From: Alphaproteobacteria bacterium
GTDB taxonomy: Bacteria; Pseudomonadota; Alphaproteobacteria; Sphingomonadales; Sphingomonadaceae
Direction: 5' to 3'
Assembly: GCA_030430365.1 (NCBI GenBank)
Contig: JAUIFP010000009.1
Coordinates: 1-53,255, forward strand
Length of the DNA stretch: 53,255 nucleotides
Every line of letters begins with the position of its first letter. Positions within the stretch are counted from its first letter, which is position 1. A program made the position numbers and the translations under genes. This document shows, in pieces, positions 34,806 to 44,089 of this stretch. The notes below the pieces were generated by a model. The model did not search any database. It was not told where the DNA came from and was given only the letters and a program-made list of their open reading frames with translations.

Positions 34806-37318
34806 GCGACAGCGGGCTGTCTTCGGGCGATCCGGTGCAGAGTTCGGACCTGTTTGGCCCCGATCCCGGCACCGATCCGCTGGCCTATTACATGACGTCC
34901 GAACCTTCGGCGGACATCTTTCTGGCCAGTAAGCCCGAAGTCGCCGCCACTTGGCGATCGTTCGCCGCCGGCTTGGCCGACCAATGCCAATGCGATTTCT
35001 CCTCGCTCCAGCTCTATCTGGACCGGCATGTGGAAGATCTGGGCATGGCCTTCCGCCATACCGGCGACGAGCATGAACGCCCCTGGCCGCTCAACCCCAT
35101 GCCGATTGTTATCGGTGGCGAAGAATGGGCGGCAATCGAAGAGGGGCTGGTCCAGCGTGCCGACCTGCTCGAAGCCGTAATCGCGGATCTCTATGGGGCG
35201 CAGCGCCTGATACGGGACAAGTATCTGCCCGCCGCAGTCGTTTCCGGAAGTGCAAATTTCGCCCGCCGTGTTGTGGGTATGAAGCCTGCGGGCGGACACT
35301 TCCTGCATGTCTGCGCAGTCGATCTCGCTCGCGGACCCAACGGGGAATGGCGCGTGCTGGGCGACCGCGTACGCCTGCCGATCGGTATCGGCTATGCGCT
35401 GGAAAACAGGTTGGCGCTGGGGCGTGCAACGGGCGGCTTGCTCGCCTCCATCGGGGCTCGGCGGCAATCCAGCTTTTTCGAGGCGCTGCGCCAGGGAATT
35501 GCCGCGAGCTGCGCGCGCGCTGAACCGCGTATGGCGCTGCTCACGCCGGGGCGCTTCAACCAGTCCTATCCCGAACAGGCGCATCTTGCCCGCCATCTCG
35601 GCATCTCGCTGGTGGAAGGGCGCGACTTGACCGTGCGGGAGGGCAAGCTGTTCGTTCGCACCATTGCGGGCCTTAAGCGTATCGACGCGTTGTGGCGCTG
35701 GATCAGTTCGCGCGACATCGATCCGCTGAATTTCGATTCCCGTTCGCAGATCGGCGTATCCAATCTCGTCGATGCCGCGGCCCAGGGACTGGTCATCGCC
35801 AACTGGCCCGGTGCGGGCGTGGTCGAAAGCCGGGCGATGTCGGCCTTCCTGCCGCGTCTGGCGGAAGAAATTCTGGGCGAGCCGCTCAAATTGCCGAATG
35901 CCGCGACTTGGTGGTGCGGCGGCGAGGGCGAACGTTCCTATGTCATGGACAATCTCGACAATCTCGTCGTCAGTTCGGCCTTCCGCAGGCCCGTGGCGGG
36001 TTTGCCTGACGGCCATACGCGGCTGGGCAGCAGCCTCTCGGCGCAGGAGCGGGAGGAGTTGCGGGACGGTATGGCGAGGCGGCCTATGGACTACACGGCG
36101 CAAGAAGTGGTCAGCCTCTCGACGACCCCGGCGCTCGCCGATGGCAGGTTCGAACCGCGGGGATTCACCGTCCGGGCATTTCTTGCAAGGGACGAAGCCG
36201 GGAACTGGACGACCTTGCAGGGCGGATTTGCCCGCGTCTCCCAGACTGGGGACCTGCGCACCTCGCTGATGGGGCTGGGCGACATCTCCACCGACCTGTG
36301 CATCGTCGATCCCGCCGCACAGCAGGTGGCCGTGCCGCCGCCGCGGCTGGAAGCTCCGCAGGTTCGCCGTGATCAGGGCCTGCTGCCCAGCCAGGCGGCC
36401 GACAATCTCTTCTGGCTGGGCCGTTATGGCGAGCGTGCGCATCAGACCGTACGGATAGTGCGAACCTTGCTGGAGCAGGTTGCGATATCGGGCGAAGGAA
36501 TGGGCGCGGTTACGGCAGTCACACGTCTCGCCAATCTGCTGCGCTCGCTGGGTGCCGCCCCGAAGGAAAGCACTCGCTGGCAGCCCTCCCGGCTTGCCGG
36601 GGCCGCGCTGAGCGACAGGAAACTATCGGGCTCGGTCCGCGGGATTTCGGAGCATACGTCGGCAATTGCCTTGCTGCTCCGCGATCGCCTGACAAGGGAT
36701 AGCTGGAGGGCGATACAGGGCACGATCCCGCGTTACACGCCCGGCGATTTGGAAAGCATGTCTGGCGCTTGTGACAGGCTTGTGGAGCGTTTCGCGGCCC
36801 TTTCGCGCCTGATGGCCGACGGGCTCAGCCGCGGGCCGGCATGGTCGTTCCTGGAGATGGGGACATGTCTCGAACGCGCTTCGATGATCCTGCAGGCAGC
36901 CCGGGCCATGGTGCCGGGGAGCGCCAGCGCAGAGGATCTTTCGGCATTGCTAGACCTGGTGGACGGACAGTCGCTTTACCGCAGCCGGTATGTATCTATG
37001 CCCTATATCGCGCCCGTATTCGACATGGTGCTGCTGGACCCAGCCCAACCGCGGGGCTTTGCATTCCAGATCGGCCAGATCGAGCAGCATCTTGGCACTC
37101 TGCCGTCGCTGCGCGATGATGGATTGCCCGAAGACCCGGTCAGACGGGCGCGGCAGCTGCGCGCGCGGATCGAAGCCCTGGATGCCGGGGATCTCGACAG
37201 CGACGCGATCGGATCGCTGGGCCTCGATCTGGCGGGGCTCTCCAATGCGATCAGCCGCCGCTTTTTCCTGCAGGATGAAGGTCCGGTCTCCCAAGGCAAG
37301 GCCAGGTTGCTGGGATGA
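34802..37318 (+). CDS. Circularly permuted ATP-grasp fused to alpha-E domain
   Basis: 838 residues. The N-terminal part (about 60-525) is the circularly permuted ATP-grasp module (formerly DUF404/DUF407), a predicted carboxylate-amine ligase. It contains [22 protein letters not shown] and RNPR-like loops in altered form. From about 527 begins the alpha-E domain (DUF403), with [20 protein letters not shown] as its conserved first helix. In many genomes these are two proteins; here they are one chain, as in some other proteobacteria. It overlaps both neighbours by 4 bases. With them it forms a predicted peptide-ligase/peptidase system whose product is unknown. Confidence 0.9.
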   Translation: MSDSGLSSGDPVQSSDLFGPDPGTDPLAYYMTSEPSADIFLASKPEVAATWRSFAAGLADQCQCDFSSLQLYLDRHVEDLGMAFRHTGDEHERPWPLNPMPIVIGGEEWAAIEEGLVQRADLLEAVIADLYGAQRLIRDKYLPAAVVSGSANFARRVVGMKPAGGHFLHVCAVDLARGPNGEWRVLGDRVRLPIGIGYALENRLALGRATGGLLASIGARRQSSFFEALRQGIAASCARAEPRMALLTPGRFNQSYPEQAHLARHLGISLVEGRDLTVREGKLFVRTIAGLKRIDALWRWISSRDIDPLNFDSRSQIGVSNLVDAAAQGLVIANWPGAGVVESRAMSAFLPRLAEEILGEPLKLPNAATWWCGGEGERSYVMDNLDNLVVSSAFRRPVAGLPDGHTRLGSSLSAQEREELRDGMARRPMDYTAQEVVSLSTTPALADGRFEPRGFTVRAFLARDEAGNWTTLQGGFARVSQTGDLRTSLMGLGDISTDLCIVDPAAQQVAVPPPRLEAPQVRRDQGLLPSQAADNLFWLGRYGERAHQTVRIVRTLLEQVAISGEGMGAVTAVTRLANLLRSLGAAPKESTRWQPSRLAGAALSDRKLSGSVRGISEHTSAIALLLRDRLTRDSWRAIQGTIPRYTPGDLESMSGACDRLVERFAALSRLMADGLSRGPAWSFLEMGTCLERASMILQAARAMVPGSASAEDLSALLDLVDGQSLYRSRYVSMPYIAPVFDMVLLDPAQPRGFAFQIGQIEQHLGTLPSLRDDGLPEDPVRRARQLRARIEALDAGDLDSDAIGSLGLDLAGLSNAISRRFFLQDEGPVSQGKARLLG

Positions 37319-38187
37319 TCTACAACGTTCGCCACGCAACCAAAGTCAAATACGCATCACCGATTGCGCATGCGCTGTTCAATCTGCGGCTGATCCCGTG
37401 GAATTGGGCAGGGCAGACTTTCCGGAATTTCAGGCTGGCGATCACTCCGCTGCCGAGCGAACGGGAAGATCACGATGGCCCGTATTGCGTGAACACGACG
37501 CGCATTGCCTTTGGTGAAACCCTGAGCGAATTCGACTTCCTGAGCGAGTTCGAGGTCGAGGTCGAAGCACCGGACGATCCGGGAGACGGACCCAGCGTGC
37601 AGTTGATACGAGACGAGGCGCTGGAAATACTCGACATTTCGGTGCTTTCTCCGGCGCCCTATCTGTTCGCTTCGCGCATCGCCCAGAGTGACGACGTGAT
37701 CCGGCGATGGGCTGCGGGCCATTTCCTGGCCGATATGCCGATCGTGAAGTCTGCCGGTGCCTTGATGAAGGCCGTGCATGACGAGTTCACTTACAAGCCC
37801 GGCTCCACAACAAGCGCAACATCCCCTTCCGAAGCGTTCGGCCTGCGCAAAGGTGTCTGCCAGGATTTCGCGCATGTGATGATCATCGCGCTGCGCAGCC
37901 ACGGAATTCCTGCTGCCTATGCCAGCGGCTATCTGCGCACCAATCCGCCCCCGGGAAAACCGCGGCTGGTGGGCGCCGATGCCATGCATGCATGGGTCAA
38001 TGTCTGGTGCGGAAAGGATCTGGGCTGGGTGGGCTTTGACCCGACTAACGATTGCCTTGCGCGGTTCGATCACATTCAGATCGGCATGGGCCGGGACTAT
38101 GCCGATGTCGCGCCTATCGACGGGACGTTTGTAGGCACCGCGCCGCAACAGATGAAAACCGCTGTCGACGTGATCGAACGCGGCTGA
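37315..38187 (+). CDS. Transglutaminase-like cysteine peptidase
   Basis: 290 residues. The bacterial transglutaminase-like N-terminal domain (about 1-85) is followed by the catalytic core with Cys182 (GVCQDFAHVM), His225 (MHAWVNVW) and Asp242 (GFDPTND). No signal peptide is present, so it acts in the cytoplasm like its operon partners. It is shorter than the first transglutaminase of the operon and lacks DUF2126. The likely role is to cleave or rearrange the amide bonds made by the ATP-grasp or DUF2126 enzymes. It is the last gene of the operon; the next gene is convergent. Confidence 0.92.
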   Translation: MIYNVRHATKVKYASPIAHALFNLRLIPWNWAGQTFRNFRLAITPLPSEREDHDGPYCVNTTRIAFGETLSEFDFLSEFEVEVEAPDDPGDGPSVQLIRDEALEILDISVLSPAPYLFASRIAQSDDVIRRWAAGHFLADMPIVKSAGALMKAVHDEFTYKPGSTTSATSPSEAFGLRKGVCQDFAHVMIIALRSHGIPAAYASGYLRTNPPPGKPRLVGADAMHAWVNVWCGKDLGWVGFDPTNDCLARFDHIQIGMGRDYADVAPIDGTFVGTAPQQMKTAVDVIERG

Positions 38188-38219
38188 AGCGCCCAGCCCA
38201 AAAAGGCGGCGTCTGGAAT

Positions 38220-38639
38220 TCAGCTATAGGGCGCGCAGAGATTGTCGATTTCCTGGGAGTTCAGGTATCCGCGCAAGGAGGGCGTGGCCTGCGACCAGTC
38301 CGCGGCTTCGTCCGCGCGGACCGCGCAGAATGCGCGCCAAGCAACCGGATTGTCGATCAATTCCTCGATCACAGGCAACCCGGCAATGGTCACGGTATTG
38401 CCTTCATAGCTGCCCGTCACAACACCGGCGAATTCGCGCTCCGGGCCTTCTATCGAGATCGTGCCGCCTTGCTGATCCACGGTGACGATGGTCGGCGCCT
38501 CGACTGCGAAAGCAAGCCAGATACCGACGCAGATTGTCGCAATGAGTAAGGCGATACTGCCCAGAATGGCCCATCCGCTCCGGAAGCGATCAAGACCGCC
38601 AACTATGCTGTCTTTCTTCATGAAGCTCGCTTTATCCAT
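38220..38639 (-). CDS. Single-pass membrane protein of unknown function
   Basis: About 139 residues from ATG 38639; ATG 38621 and an open frame up to 38684 are alternatives, and none has a strong ribosome-binding site. A short cytoplasmic N-terminus is followed by one membrane helix (WAILGSIALLIATICVGIWL) and a periplasmic part of about 90 residues. That part is beta-rich at first (TIVTVDQQGGTISIEG) and contains two Cys. I do not recognise a family. It is convergent with the amidoligase operon and stands alone on its strand, so its role is open. Confidence 0.6.
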   Translation of the reverse strand: MDKASFMKKDSIVGGLDRFRSGWAILGSIALLIATICVGIWLAFAVEAPTIVTVDQQGGTISIEGPEREFAGVVTGSYEGNTVTIAGLPVIEELIDNPVAWRAFCAVRADEAADWSQATPSLRGYLNSQEIDNLCAPYS

Positions 38640-38841
38640 TGCGGCCAAAGACTTCGAATAATCATGCTGATACCATGCCGTCAACGCGGCGCCAGAGTTG
38701 TTTCGCCTGGGGCCACCGACAAGAGACCGCAGCTTTCCGAGCGCTCATGGATAAGCGCGGCATATCCGCAGCAGATATGTGTCGGATCATCCCCGATGCC
38801 CCTTCCGGCGCCCTTGCCATCAGACAGACCAGATGGCAGGA

Positions 38842-38854
38842 ATTGTTATACGAT
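38842..38854. promoter_or_regulatory. Operator-like motif ATTGTTATACGAT
   Basis: The core TTGTTATACGA fits the TNGT-N3-ACNA pattern of GntR/FadR-type sites. It lies 14 bases before the ATG of the Tat-exported SnoaL-like gene, directly before its AGGAGAG ribosome-binding site. Related sites occur at 45269, 48335, 50521 and 53194. Confidence 0.45.
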
Positions 38855-38867
38855 TCAGGAGAGCGAA

Positions 38868-39431
38868 ATGGACAGGCGAAAGATATCAAGGCGCAGTTTG
38901 GCAGCCGGAATGGCGACGGTTGGGGGCGCATTGATCGGTGCGACCGCCGCTGCAGCGGCATCCGCTTCAGGCTCGACGCGCAAGGGCGCCACCGCAGGAA
39001 CATCCAAGCTGCCGGTGGAAGACCGGCTGGACCTCATCGAGCTGATGGCCGTCTATGCATGGGCCTATGACACGGAAGATGCCGAACTGCTGGCGTCGAC
39101 ATTCACGCCCGACGGCAAGCTGATCGTGTTCGGAAATGTCTTTGTGGACAGCCATGAAGGCTTTGCGGGCTTCATCGACCAGGCGAGGGAGATGAAGGGA
39201 GAGCATGGCTGGCAGCATCTGGCGGATCACCATGTGTTTCGCGACTATGACGGCGATTCCTGCAACATCTACTCCTACTACACGATGGCCGAATCCGATC
39301 TGCAGGGCGGCAATCTGAACATGCGGGCCATGGGCTATTATGCCAGCCACTGCGTCAGGGACGGCGAAGGCTGGCTGTTTGCCGAACGTGCGGTCGTGCG
39401 CTGGAACGGCGAATTGCCGTTCAAGGCGTAG
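38868..39431 (+). CDS. Tat-exported SnoaL-like (NTF2-fold) protein
   Basis: 187 residues from ATG 38868, with AGGAGAG just upstream; a longer open frame upstream is non-coding. The N-terminus MDRRKISRRSLAAGM has a twin arginine followed by a Gly/Ala-rich hydrophobic stretch, so it is exported folded by Tat. The mature part is an NTF2/SnoaL_4 cone, with RLDLIELMAVYAWAYDTEDA, ASTFTPDGKLIVFG and HHVFRDYDGDSCNIYSYY. Such folds serve as isomerases, cyclases, dehydratases or ring-hydroxylating dioxygenase small subunits. A periplasmic location is unusual for these roles. It is transcribed away from the rest of the DoxX/SnoaL cluster and carries the same operator-like site. Confidence 0.85.
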   Translation: MDRRKISRRSLAAGMATVGGALIGATAAAAASASGSTRKGATAGTSKLPVEDRLDLIELMAVYAWAYDTEDAELLASTFTPDGKLIVFGNVFVDSHEGFAGFIDQAREMKGEHGWQHLADHHVFRDYDGDSCNIYSYYTMAESDLQGGNLNMRAMGYYASHCVRDGEGWLFAERAVVRWNGELPFKA

Positions 39432-39485
39432 CTTCTATCTTGTTGCAGGAACGGGAGGTGGCGGCGCGCATCGCGCCGTCATCTG

Positions 39486-39980
39486 CTATCCTGCCCGCTC
39501 TTCGTCAGTTTCCGCCGGGGCATGCGCCTGGATGACTTCCCAATGCTCGACAATCAGGCCGTCCTGCACCCGGAAGATGTCCACCTCACTATGGGGCGGC
39601 TGACCTTCAGTGGAGAAGACCAGCTGCTGAACAACGGCGAGGTCCTTGTTCGCCACAGTGTTCAATATCTTGCGCTGCTGCGCGGGTGAACCCCAGCCGC
39701 GTTCCTGCAGACGCGCGGCGCGGCCTGCAGCGCCAGGCAGTAGCCCGTGCTCGACCAGCTCAGCGCTGAAATATTGCTCGGCCGCTTCGTCCGGTCTGCC
39801 TTCCTCGATAGCCAGCTTGGTGAACCGGCTTGCAACCGCCGCCGGGCTCTTGTCCATCGCAGCTGCGCGCTCGTAGTGCGCACGGCTGCGCGGACCGTAA
39901 TCGGTCGTGCTCCACAAGGTGAAGAGGATGGGCGAGGCGATACCAAGCACGATCGCGATGACATGCGTTGCTGGGCGCAT
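39486..39980 (-). CDS. Membrane-anchored SnoaL-like (NTF2-fold) protein
   Basis: 164 residues. An N-terminal membrane anchor or signal (HVIAIVLGIASPILFTLW) is followed by a SnoaL-like domain with LAVVQQLVF and VDIFRVQDGLIVEHWEVIQ, the end signature of this subgroup. The same end occurs twice in the two-domain lipoprotein at 43082-44089, so these are paralogues. GGGGAGG precedes the ATG, three bases after the stop of the DoxX-like gene upstream. The pair is clearly cotranscribed. It may act on the outer face of the inner membrane together with that membrane protein. Confidence 0.82.
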   Translation of the reverse strand: MRPATHVIAIVLGIASPILFTLWSTTDYGPRSRAHYERAAAMDKSPAAVASRFTKLAIEEGRPDEAAEQYFSAELVEHGLLPGAAGRAARLQERGWGSPAQQRKILNTVANKDLAVVQQLVFSTEGQPPHSEVDIFRVQDGLIVEHWEVIQAHAPAETDEERAG

Positions 39981-39983
39981 CGT

Positions 39984-40475
39984 TCAATCCTCCCCTTCCG
40001 AATTGCCGAAGAGACGCTTTACGCCCCTAAGCGACGGATCGCCCTGATTGCAGACCAGCATGGGCAGGAATCGGTCCAGATGCGAGATCGCCATCAGGCA
40101 TAGCATGATGATGATCACCACGGCGGTGCCTGTGCCGAACCAGTCGCCGTTGGTCGCATGATCGAAGAACGCGATTCCCACACCGACCGGGAAGGCCAGC
40201 ACGATCGCCAGCGGCACGAAGCGATTGGCGAGTAGCAGAGCGCCGCTGACCACTTCCATCCCCTTGACCAGATCGAACATTCCGCTTTCGATCATTGCGC
40301 CGATGAGGCCGGCCCCTGCGGGCGATGAGCCGGGAGGCTGCGGGAAGAAGCTAAGCCAATGGTTCAGCCCGTGGACGAAGAACCAGCCGCCAAAGAAGAA
40401 CTGCACGCAGTAGACTACTATCTTGAATGTGGATCCACTGTTCTTTGTGGCCGAGTTTGCAACTTGGCTCGCCAT
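39984..40475 (-). CDS. DoxX-like membrane protein (paralogue 1)
   Basis: 163 residues with four membrane helices. The first contains FFFGGWFFVHGLNHWLSFFP. The middle segment FDLVKGMEVVSGALLLANRF is shared with the DoxX-like proteins at 44702 and 52489. DoxX-type proteins are four-helix membrane proteins linked to quinone or thiol electron transfer, but for most the function is unknown. AGGGGA precedes the ATG. It lies between the MFS transporter gene and a SnoaL-like gene on the same strand. Confidence 0.83.
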   Translation of the reverse strand: MASQVANSATKNSGSTFKIVVYCVQFFFGGWFFVHGLNHWLSFFPQPPGSSPAGAGLIGAMIESGMFDLVKGMEVVSGALLLANRFVPLAIVLAFPVGVGIAFFDHATNGDWFGTGTAVVIIIMLCLMAISHLDRFLPMLVCNQGDPSLRGVKRLFGNSEGED

Positions 40476-40519
40476 TGTCCCCTCCCGATTATCTGTTCCG
40501 TAAGTCTATAGTCGCCCTG

Positions 40520-41836
40520 TCATTCTGCTGGTGCCGCCGCGCCGTGCCGCTTGCCCGGCATTGCCAGCATTGCAATCGTGACGAGTGCCATGAGGATCGC
40601 CAGGAACAGGAAGAAGGCGCTGACCCCTGCTACTGCGACCAGATGGACACCGCCCACTGCCGCCAATACGCCGCCGATACGTCCGATTGCGTCCGATGTG
40701 CCCACGCCGCTGGCACGCAGGTTGGGCGGATAGATTTCCGCCACCAGCGTGTAGAGGGCCGTAACGATTGCGGCAGAGCCAATTCCGCCGAAAGCGAGAA
40801 TGCTGAGCAGCACCGGTTCGCTCAGACGACTGCCTGCGGAGGTGTAGGCCAGTACCGCTGAAACGATCACCGTGATCGCCGCGCCCAGCGGCGCGACCCG
40901 GTGCAGACCGAAGCGTCCGAGCAGCCATCCTGCCAGCGGGGTCCCGAAGATCGAGCCGATGGTCCATGCGGTAAGCGCGCCGCTGGCGAAGGACAGCGGA
41001 TAGCCGAGCCGCGATAGGGCAACCGGTACCCAACTAAGCACGGCATTGCCGAAAATATAGGTCGCAAAGAACAGCCCCCAGATGCCGAGTGTCGCACCCG
41101 GATTGGCATGCAGCAATTGGGCGAAACGCTTGTGAAAAGGCTCTTCCTCGCCAGCGGGAGCAGGTGCCTCGCTTGGTTCATGGCTGATGCCCAGCCGCTC
41201 CGTAATGCGTTTCAATTCGGCGCTTCTTGCCGGATTTTTGGCAAGAAAATTAGGAGATTCCGGGACGAACATCACAAAGCAGATAAATACTGGAATGCTC
41301 AGAAGGGCAAACAGCCGGAACAAGGCCTGCCAACCAAGTTCAGGCAGGATTGCTGCAGCCGCCAGGGCAGCTAGGCTGAGCCCGGTGGGTAGCGATGCGA
41401 CCGAAAAGCTAATCGCCAGGGCGCGCCGGTCGATTGAGACGAGCTCGGTCAGCAATGCCATGGATGCGGCGAAGAAGCAGCCCATGGCCACGCCTGCCAA
41501 AAGGATCGGGAAGAACAGTTGAAGCGGAGTCGAAGCGAATGTCGCCAAGGCTTCGAACAGACCCAACATCAGTAGCGACGCCCCGATAAGGAAGCGCCTG
41601 CCAAAATTGTCGGCGATGATGCCGCCTGAAACCGCACCCAGACCGGATCCGATCAGGACTGCCGCGATAGGCAACGCCATGGCTGTATCCGGAAGGCCCC
41701 AATCGGCGATGATCGCCGGTGCGGAGACCGGCAGCAGCTGGATAAAGGTCCCGCTCAGCACGAAGATTGCCATCAGAGAGGCAATTGTGGCGAATGGACT
41801 AGGCCTGGTGCGCATCAGGCCGGTTTCCGTGCTCAT
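40520..41836 (-). CDS. MFS transporter, AAHS-like
   Basis: 438 residues with twelve predicted membrane helices. The signature GGIIADNFGRRFLIG after TM2 and the second-half loop AGWLLGRFGLHRVAP fit the sugar/aromatic-acid:H+ symporter groups of the MFS. A cytoplasmic loop of about 55 residues sits in the middle. GGGAGG precedes the ATG. It is encoded 76 bases after the MetE-like gene on the same strand and before a DoxX-like gene. It is therefore probably the importer for the substrate of this cluster, or an exporter of an intermediate. Confidence 0.87.
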   Translation of the reverse strand: MSTETGLMRTRPSPFATIASLMAIFVLSGTFIQLLPVSAPAIIADWGLPDTAMALPIAAVLIGSGLGAVSGGIIADNFGRRFLIGASLLMLGLFEALATFASTPLQLFFPILLAGVAMGCFFAASMALLTELVSIDRRALAISFSVASLPTGLSLAALAAAAILPELGWQALFRLFALLSIPVFICFVMFVPESPNFLAKNPARSAELKRITERLGISHEPSEAPAPAGEEEPFHKRFAQLLHANPGATLGIWGLFFATYIFGNAVLSWVPVALSRLGYPLSFASGALTAWTIGSIFGTPLAGWLLGRFGLHRVAPLGAAITVIVSAVLAYTSAGSRLSEPVLLSILAFGGIGSAAIVTALYTLVAEIYPPNLRASGVGTSDAIGRIGGVLAAVGGVHLVAVAGVSAFFLFLAILMALVTIAMLAMPGKRHGAAAPAE

Positions 41837-41912
41837 TGTATTTGCCTCCCAAAAAGCGCTGGAGTGGCCCGAAATCTATCGTGCCACTCCCCGCGCAGCC
41901 GCCGGATCGGGG

Positions 41913-43025
41913 TCAGCCCCAGACCTTGCGGGCCACTTCGACCACAAGCTCAAGTTTGCGGCGTTCATCGTCGACGGTGATCAGATTGCCGAGCTCGGTC
42001 GAAGCAAAGCCGCATTGCGGGCTGATCGCCAGATCTTCGAGCGGGACGAACTTGGTCGCCTCGTCGATCCGCTTGCAGAGATAGTCGACATCTTCCAGAT
42101 CGCCGACCTTCGTCGTGATCAGGCCGAGCACCACTACCTTGCCCTTGGGCACGAAACGCAGCGGTTCGAAGCCGCCGGCACGGTCGGTATCGAACTCCAT
42201 GAGGAAGCGGTCGGTGTCGACCTGCCCCAGCAGATATTCGGCCACGCTTTCATAGCTGCCTTCGGCGCCCCACGAGCTACGGTGGTTGCCGCGGCAGATA
42301 TGCACGCCGCGCGTCACACCTTCACGCTTCATGGAGCCAAGAACGCGATTGTCGATCTCTACCAACCGTTCCAGCGTGCCGCGCGCATCGGCAGGATTGA
42401 TGTCACCCGTATGGGCGGCCTGGATCGTATCGATATAGCGCAGGGAGTCGAGCTGGAGATAGGGCACGCCGATCTTATGGAGCGCTTCGATCTCGCCCTG
42501 ATAGAGTTTCACCAGGTCGTCGAGCAGCTCGTTCACATCGGAATAGACGTCCTTGCTGATCTCGGAATGGAACAGGCGGGTGAACATGCTCGGGCTGGGG
42601 ATGGTAATCTTGAAGGGGCCGGAGGCGTTTTTCTTCAGGAATTCGGCTTCGGCTGTTGCGAAGCTGTGCGTGAGGCCGATTTTTTCTGCGGCAACGTAGT
42701 GCTGCGGAACGGTCTCTTCGGCCACGTCCGAATGCGCGCCGTGCCAGCGCCGCGCCTTCTGCCCGCCGCCATCGCCCGACGGGACAAGGCCGGAAAGCGA
42801 GCTGGTCAGTCCGCTGCCCCAAGCGGCGCGGCGGAATTCCCCGTCGCTCACTACTTGAATGCCGGTTTCCTTCTGCAGGGTCAGCACGTCGCGAATTGCC
42901 TGGTCTTCTTCCTCCCGCAGGGCCTCTGCGGAGACCGCGCCGGCTTCAAACTGACGGCGCTTGGCAAGCAGGCTTTCCGGTCGCAGAAGGCTGCCGACTT
43001 GATCGGCACGAATGATATTTCCCAT
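41913..43025 (-). CDS. MetE-II-like zinc protein (cobalamin-independent methionine synthase C-terminal fold)
   Basis: 370 residues from ATG 43025, with GGAG seven bases upstream. It is a TIM barrel of the MetE C-terminal/UROD-MetE-like group. The zinc ligands expected for MetE are present as His242 and Cys244 (GVHICRGNH), Glu277 (LMEFDTDRAG) and Cys338 (AISPQCGFAS). It lacks the N-terminal half of full MetE (about 750 residues). Short stand-alone members occur in catabolic clusters and are thought to transfer alkyl groups to or from a thiol. Here it is embedded among SnoaL, DoxX and MFS genes, which argues against housekeeping methionine synthesis. Confidence 0.88.
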   Translation of the reverse strand: MGNIIRADQVGSLLRPESLLAKRRQFEAGAVSAEALREEEDQAIRDVLTLQKETGIQVVSDGEFRRAAWGSGLTSSLSGLVPSGDGGGQKARRWHGAHSDVAEETVPQHYVAAEKIGLTHSFATAEAEFLKKNASGPFKITIPSPSMFTRLFHSEISKDVYSDVNELLDDLVKLYQGEIEALHKIGVPYLQLDSLRYIDTIQAAHTGDINPADARGTLERLVEIDNRVLGSMKREGVTRGVHICRGNHRSSWGAEGSYESVAEYLLGQVDTDRFLMEFDTDRAGGFEPLRFVPKGKVVVLGLITTKVGDLEDVDYLCKRIDEATKFVPLEDLAISPQCGFASTELGNLITVDDERRKLELVVEVARKVWG

Positions 43026-43081
43026 CGTCAAACTCCAGATGTGTGTTGCGTTTCAGAGGCTCGCTGGCCTCGATTTCTATC

Positions 43082-44089
43082 TTATTCCAGCGGGGCGGGG
43101 CCCTTGTGCCGGCCCTCTTCCAATGGTCCGTCGATAACCATCGAACGACCCGATACGCTGAAGGGCGGGACGTCCTGGAAGACGTCCCAATGATCGGTGA
43201 CCTTGCCGTCCCTGACGCGGAACAGGTCCACAAAGGCCGTGCCCAGCGGATTGCTCTCGCTGGTTACCCAGCGATGGACGAGGACGAGATCGCCATCGGC
43301 AACTGTGCGGGCAAAATGGTGGGTGCGGTTGTCCGCAAGCCGCTGCTCCTCGCGTGCTGCCATGTATTCGATCAAGCCCTGCCGGCCCGGAGGGATGCGC
43401 GCACTGTGCTGGTTCAGATCCTCGGCGACATAGGTTTCAATCGCCTCGATGCGCCGCCCGGGTTCCAGTCCCATATTCATGTAGTCGAGAACCAGCTGGG
43501 TGTTGGCTTCGGGATCTCCGGCTGGGTCGGGCTGACCGCAAACCGGGTTCTCAACCGTATTGCCGGCCTGCTTCGCTTCCTCATAAGTCACACCGAAGCC
43601 GCAACCGACCGCCCGCTTCTCGGCGGTTTCCTCGTCGATCGGCATGATGACGTCCCAATGTTCGGCAAACTGGCCGTCTTCCACACGCCAGATGTCGACG
43701 AAAATGCGGCCGGCATCTTCGGGGCTGGTGAAAACGTGCGACTTGACCGCCACGAACTGATCGTCGGCCATGATATTGTGGATGACGTTCACATATTCGT
43801 CGGTGGCGTCGTATTTCTCCGGTTCTGCATCCTTGCGGGCCTCAAGAAATTCCTCGTCGCCCTGATTGCCGTCACCGATCCAGGGATCGTGCTGCATAAT
43901 GTCCGGGGCGAAATATTTTGCGAAGGCTTCGTTGGATTTCTTCTCCTGAGTGAGCAGCGTCAGGAAGTCGGTGATGGCCGCCCGGTTTGCTTCTCTTTGC
44001 GTCGGTGCTTGCGCTTCTTCCGCAGCCTCTGGCGCGGAGCAGGAGGCCAGGGTCAATGCCGCAGCCGCCAGTGTAAATTTGCGGATCAT
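43082..44089 (-). CDS. Lipoprotein with two tandem SnoaL-like domains
   Basis: 335 residues with a lipoprotein signal (lipobox LASCS, Cys17). Two NTF2-fold domains follow, about 30-160 and 190-315. Each ends with the same type of segment, FVDIWRVEDGQFAEHWDVI and FVDLFRVRDGKVTDHWDVF, so the gene arose by internal duplication. The linker has two Cys residues (GCGFG and PVCGQ) that may form a disulfide. It is anchored in the periplasm, probably at the outer membrane. It shares one base with the preceding SnoaL gene (TAATG junction). Its role is unknown. Confidence 0.87.
   Translation of the reverse strand: MIRKFTLAAAALTLASCSAPEAAEEAQAPTQREANRAAITDFLTLLTQEKKSNEAFAKYFAPDIMQHDPWIGDGNQGDEEFLEARKDAEPEKYDATDEYVNVIHNIMADDQFVAVKSHVFTSPEDAGRIFVDIWRVEDGQFAEHWDVIMPIDEETAEKRAVGCGFGVTYEEAKQAGNTVENPVCGQPDPAGDPEANTQLVLDYMNMGLEPGRRIEAIETYVAEDLNQHSARIPPGRQGLIEYMAAREEQRLADNRTHHFARTVADGDLVLVHRWVTSESNPLGTAFVDLFRVRDGKVTDHWDVFQDVPPFSVSGRSMVIDGPLEEGRHKGPAPLE

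Noticed and set aside
34667..36442. Open frame of 591 codons on the minus strand opposite the ATP-grasp gene
   Set aside because: Antisense shadow of the ATP-grasp-alpha-E gene, with no recognisable domain and no ribosome-binding site.
41607..43193. Open frame of 528 codons on the plus strand across the MFS and MetE-like genes
   Set aside because: It crosses an intergenic region and parts of three minus-strand genes, and it has no domain likeness.
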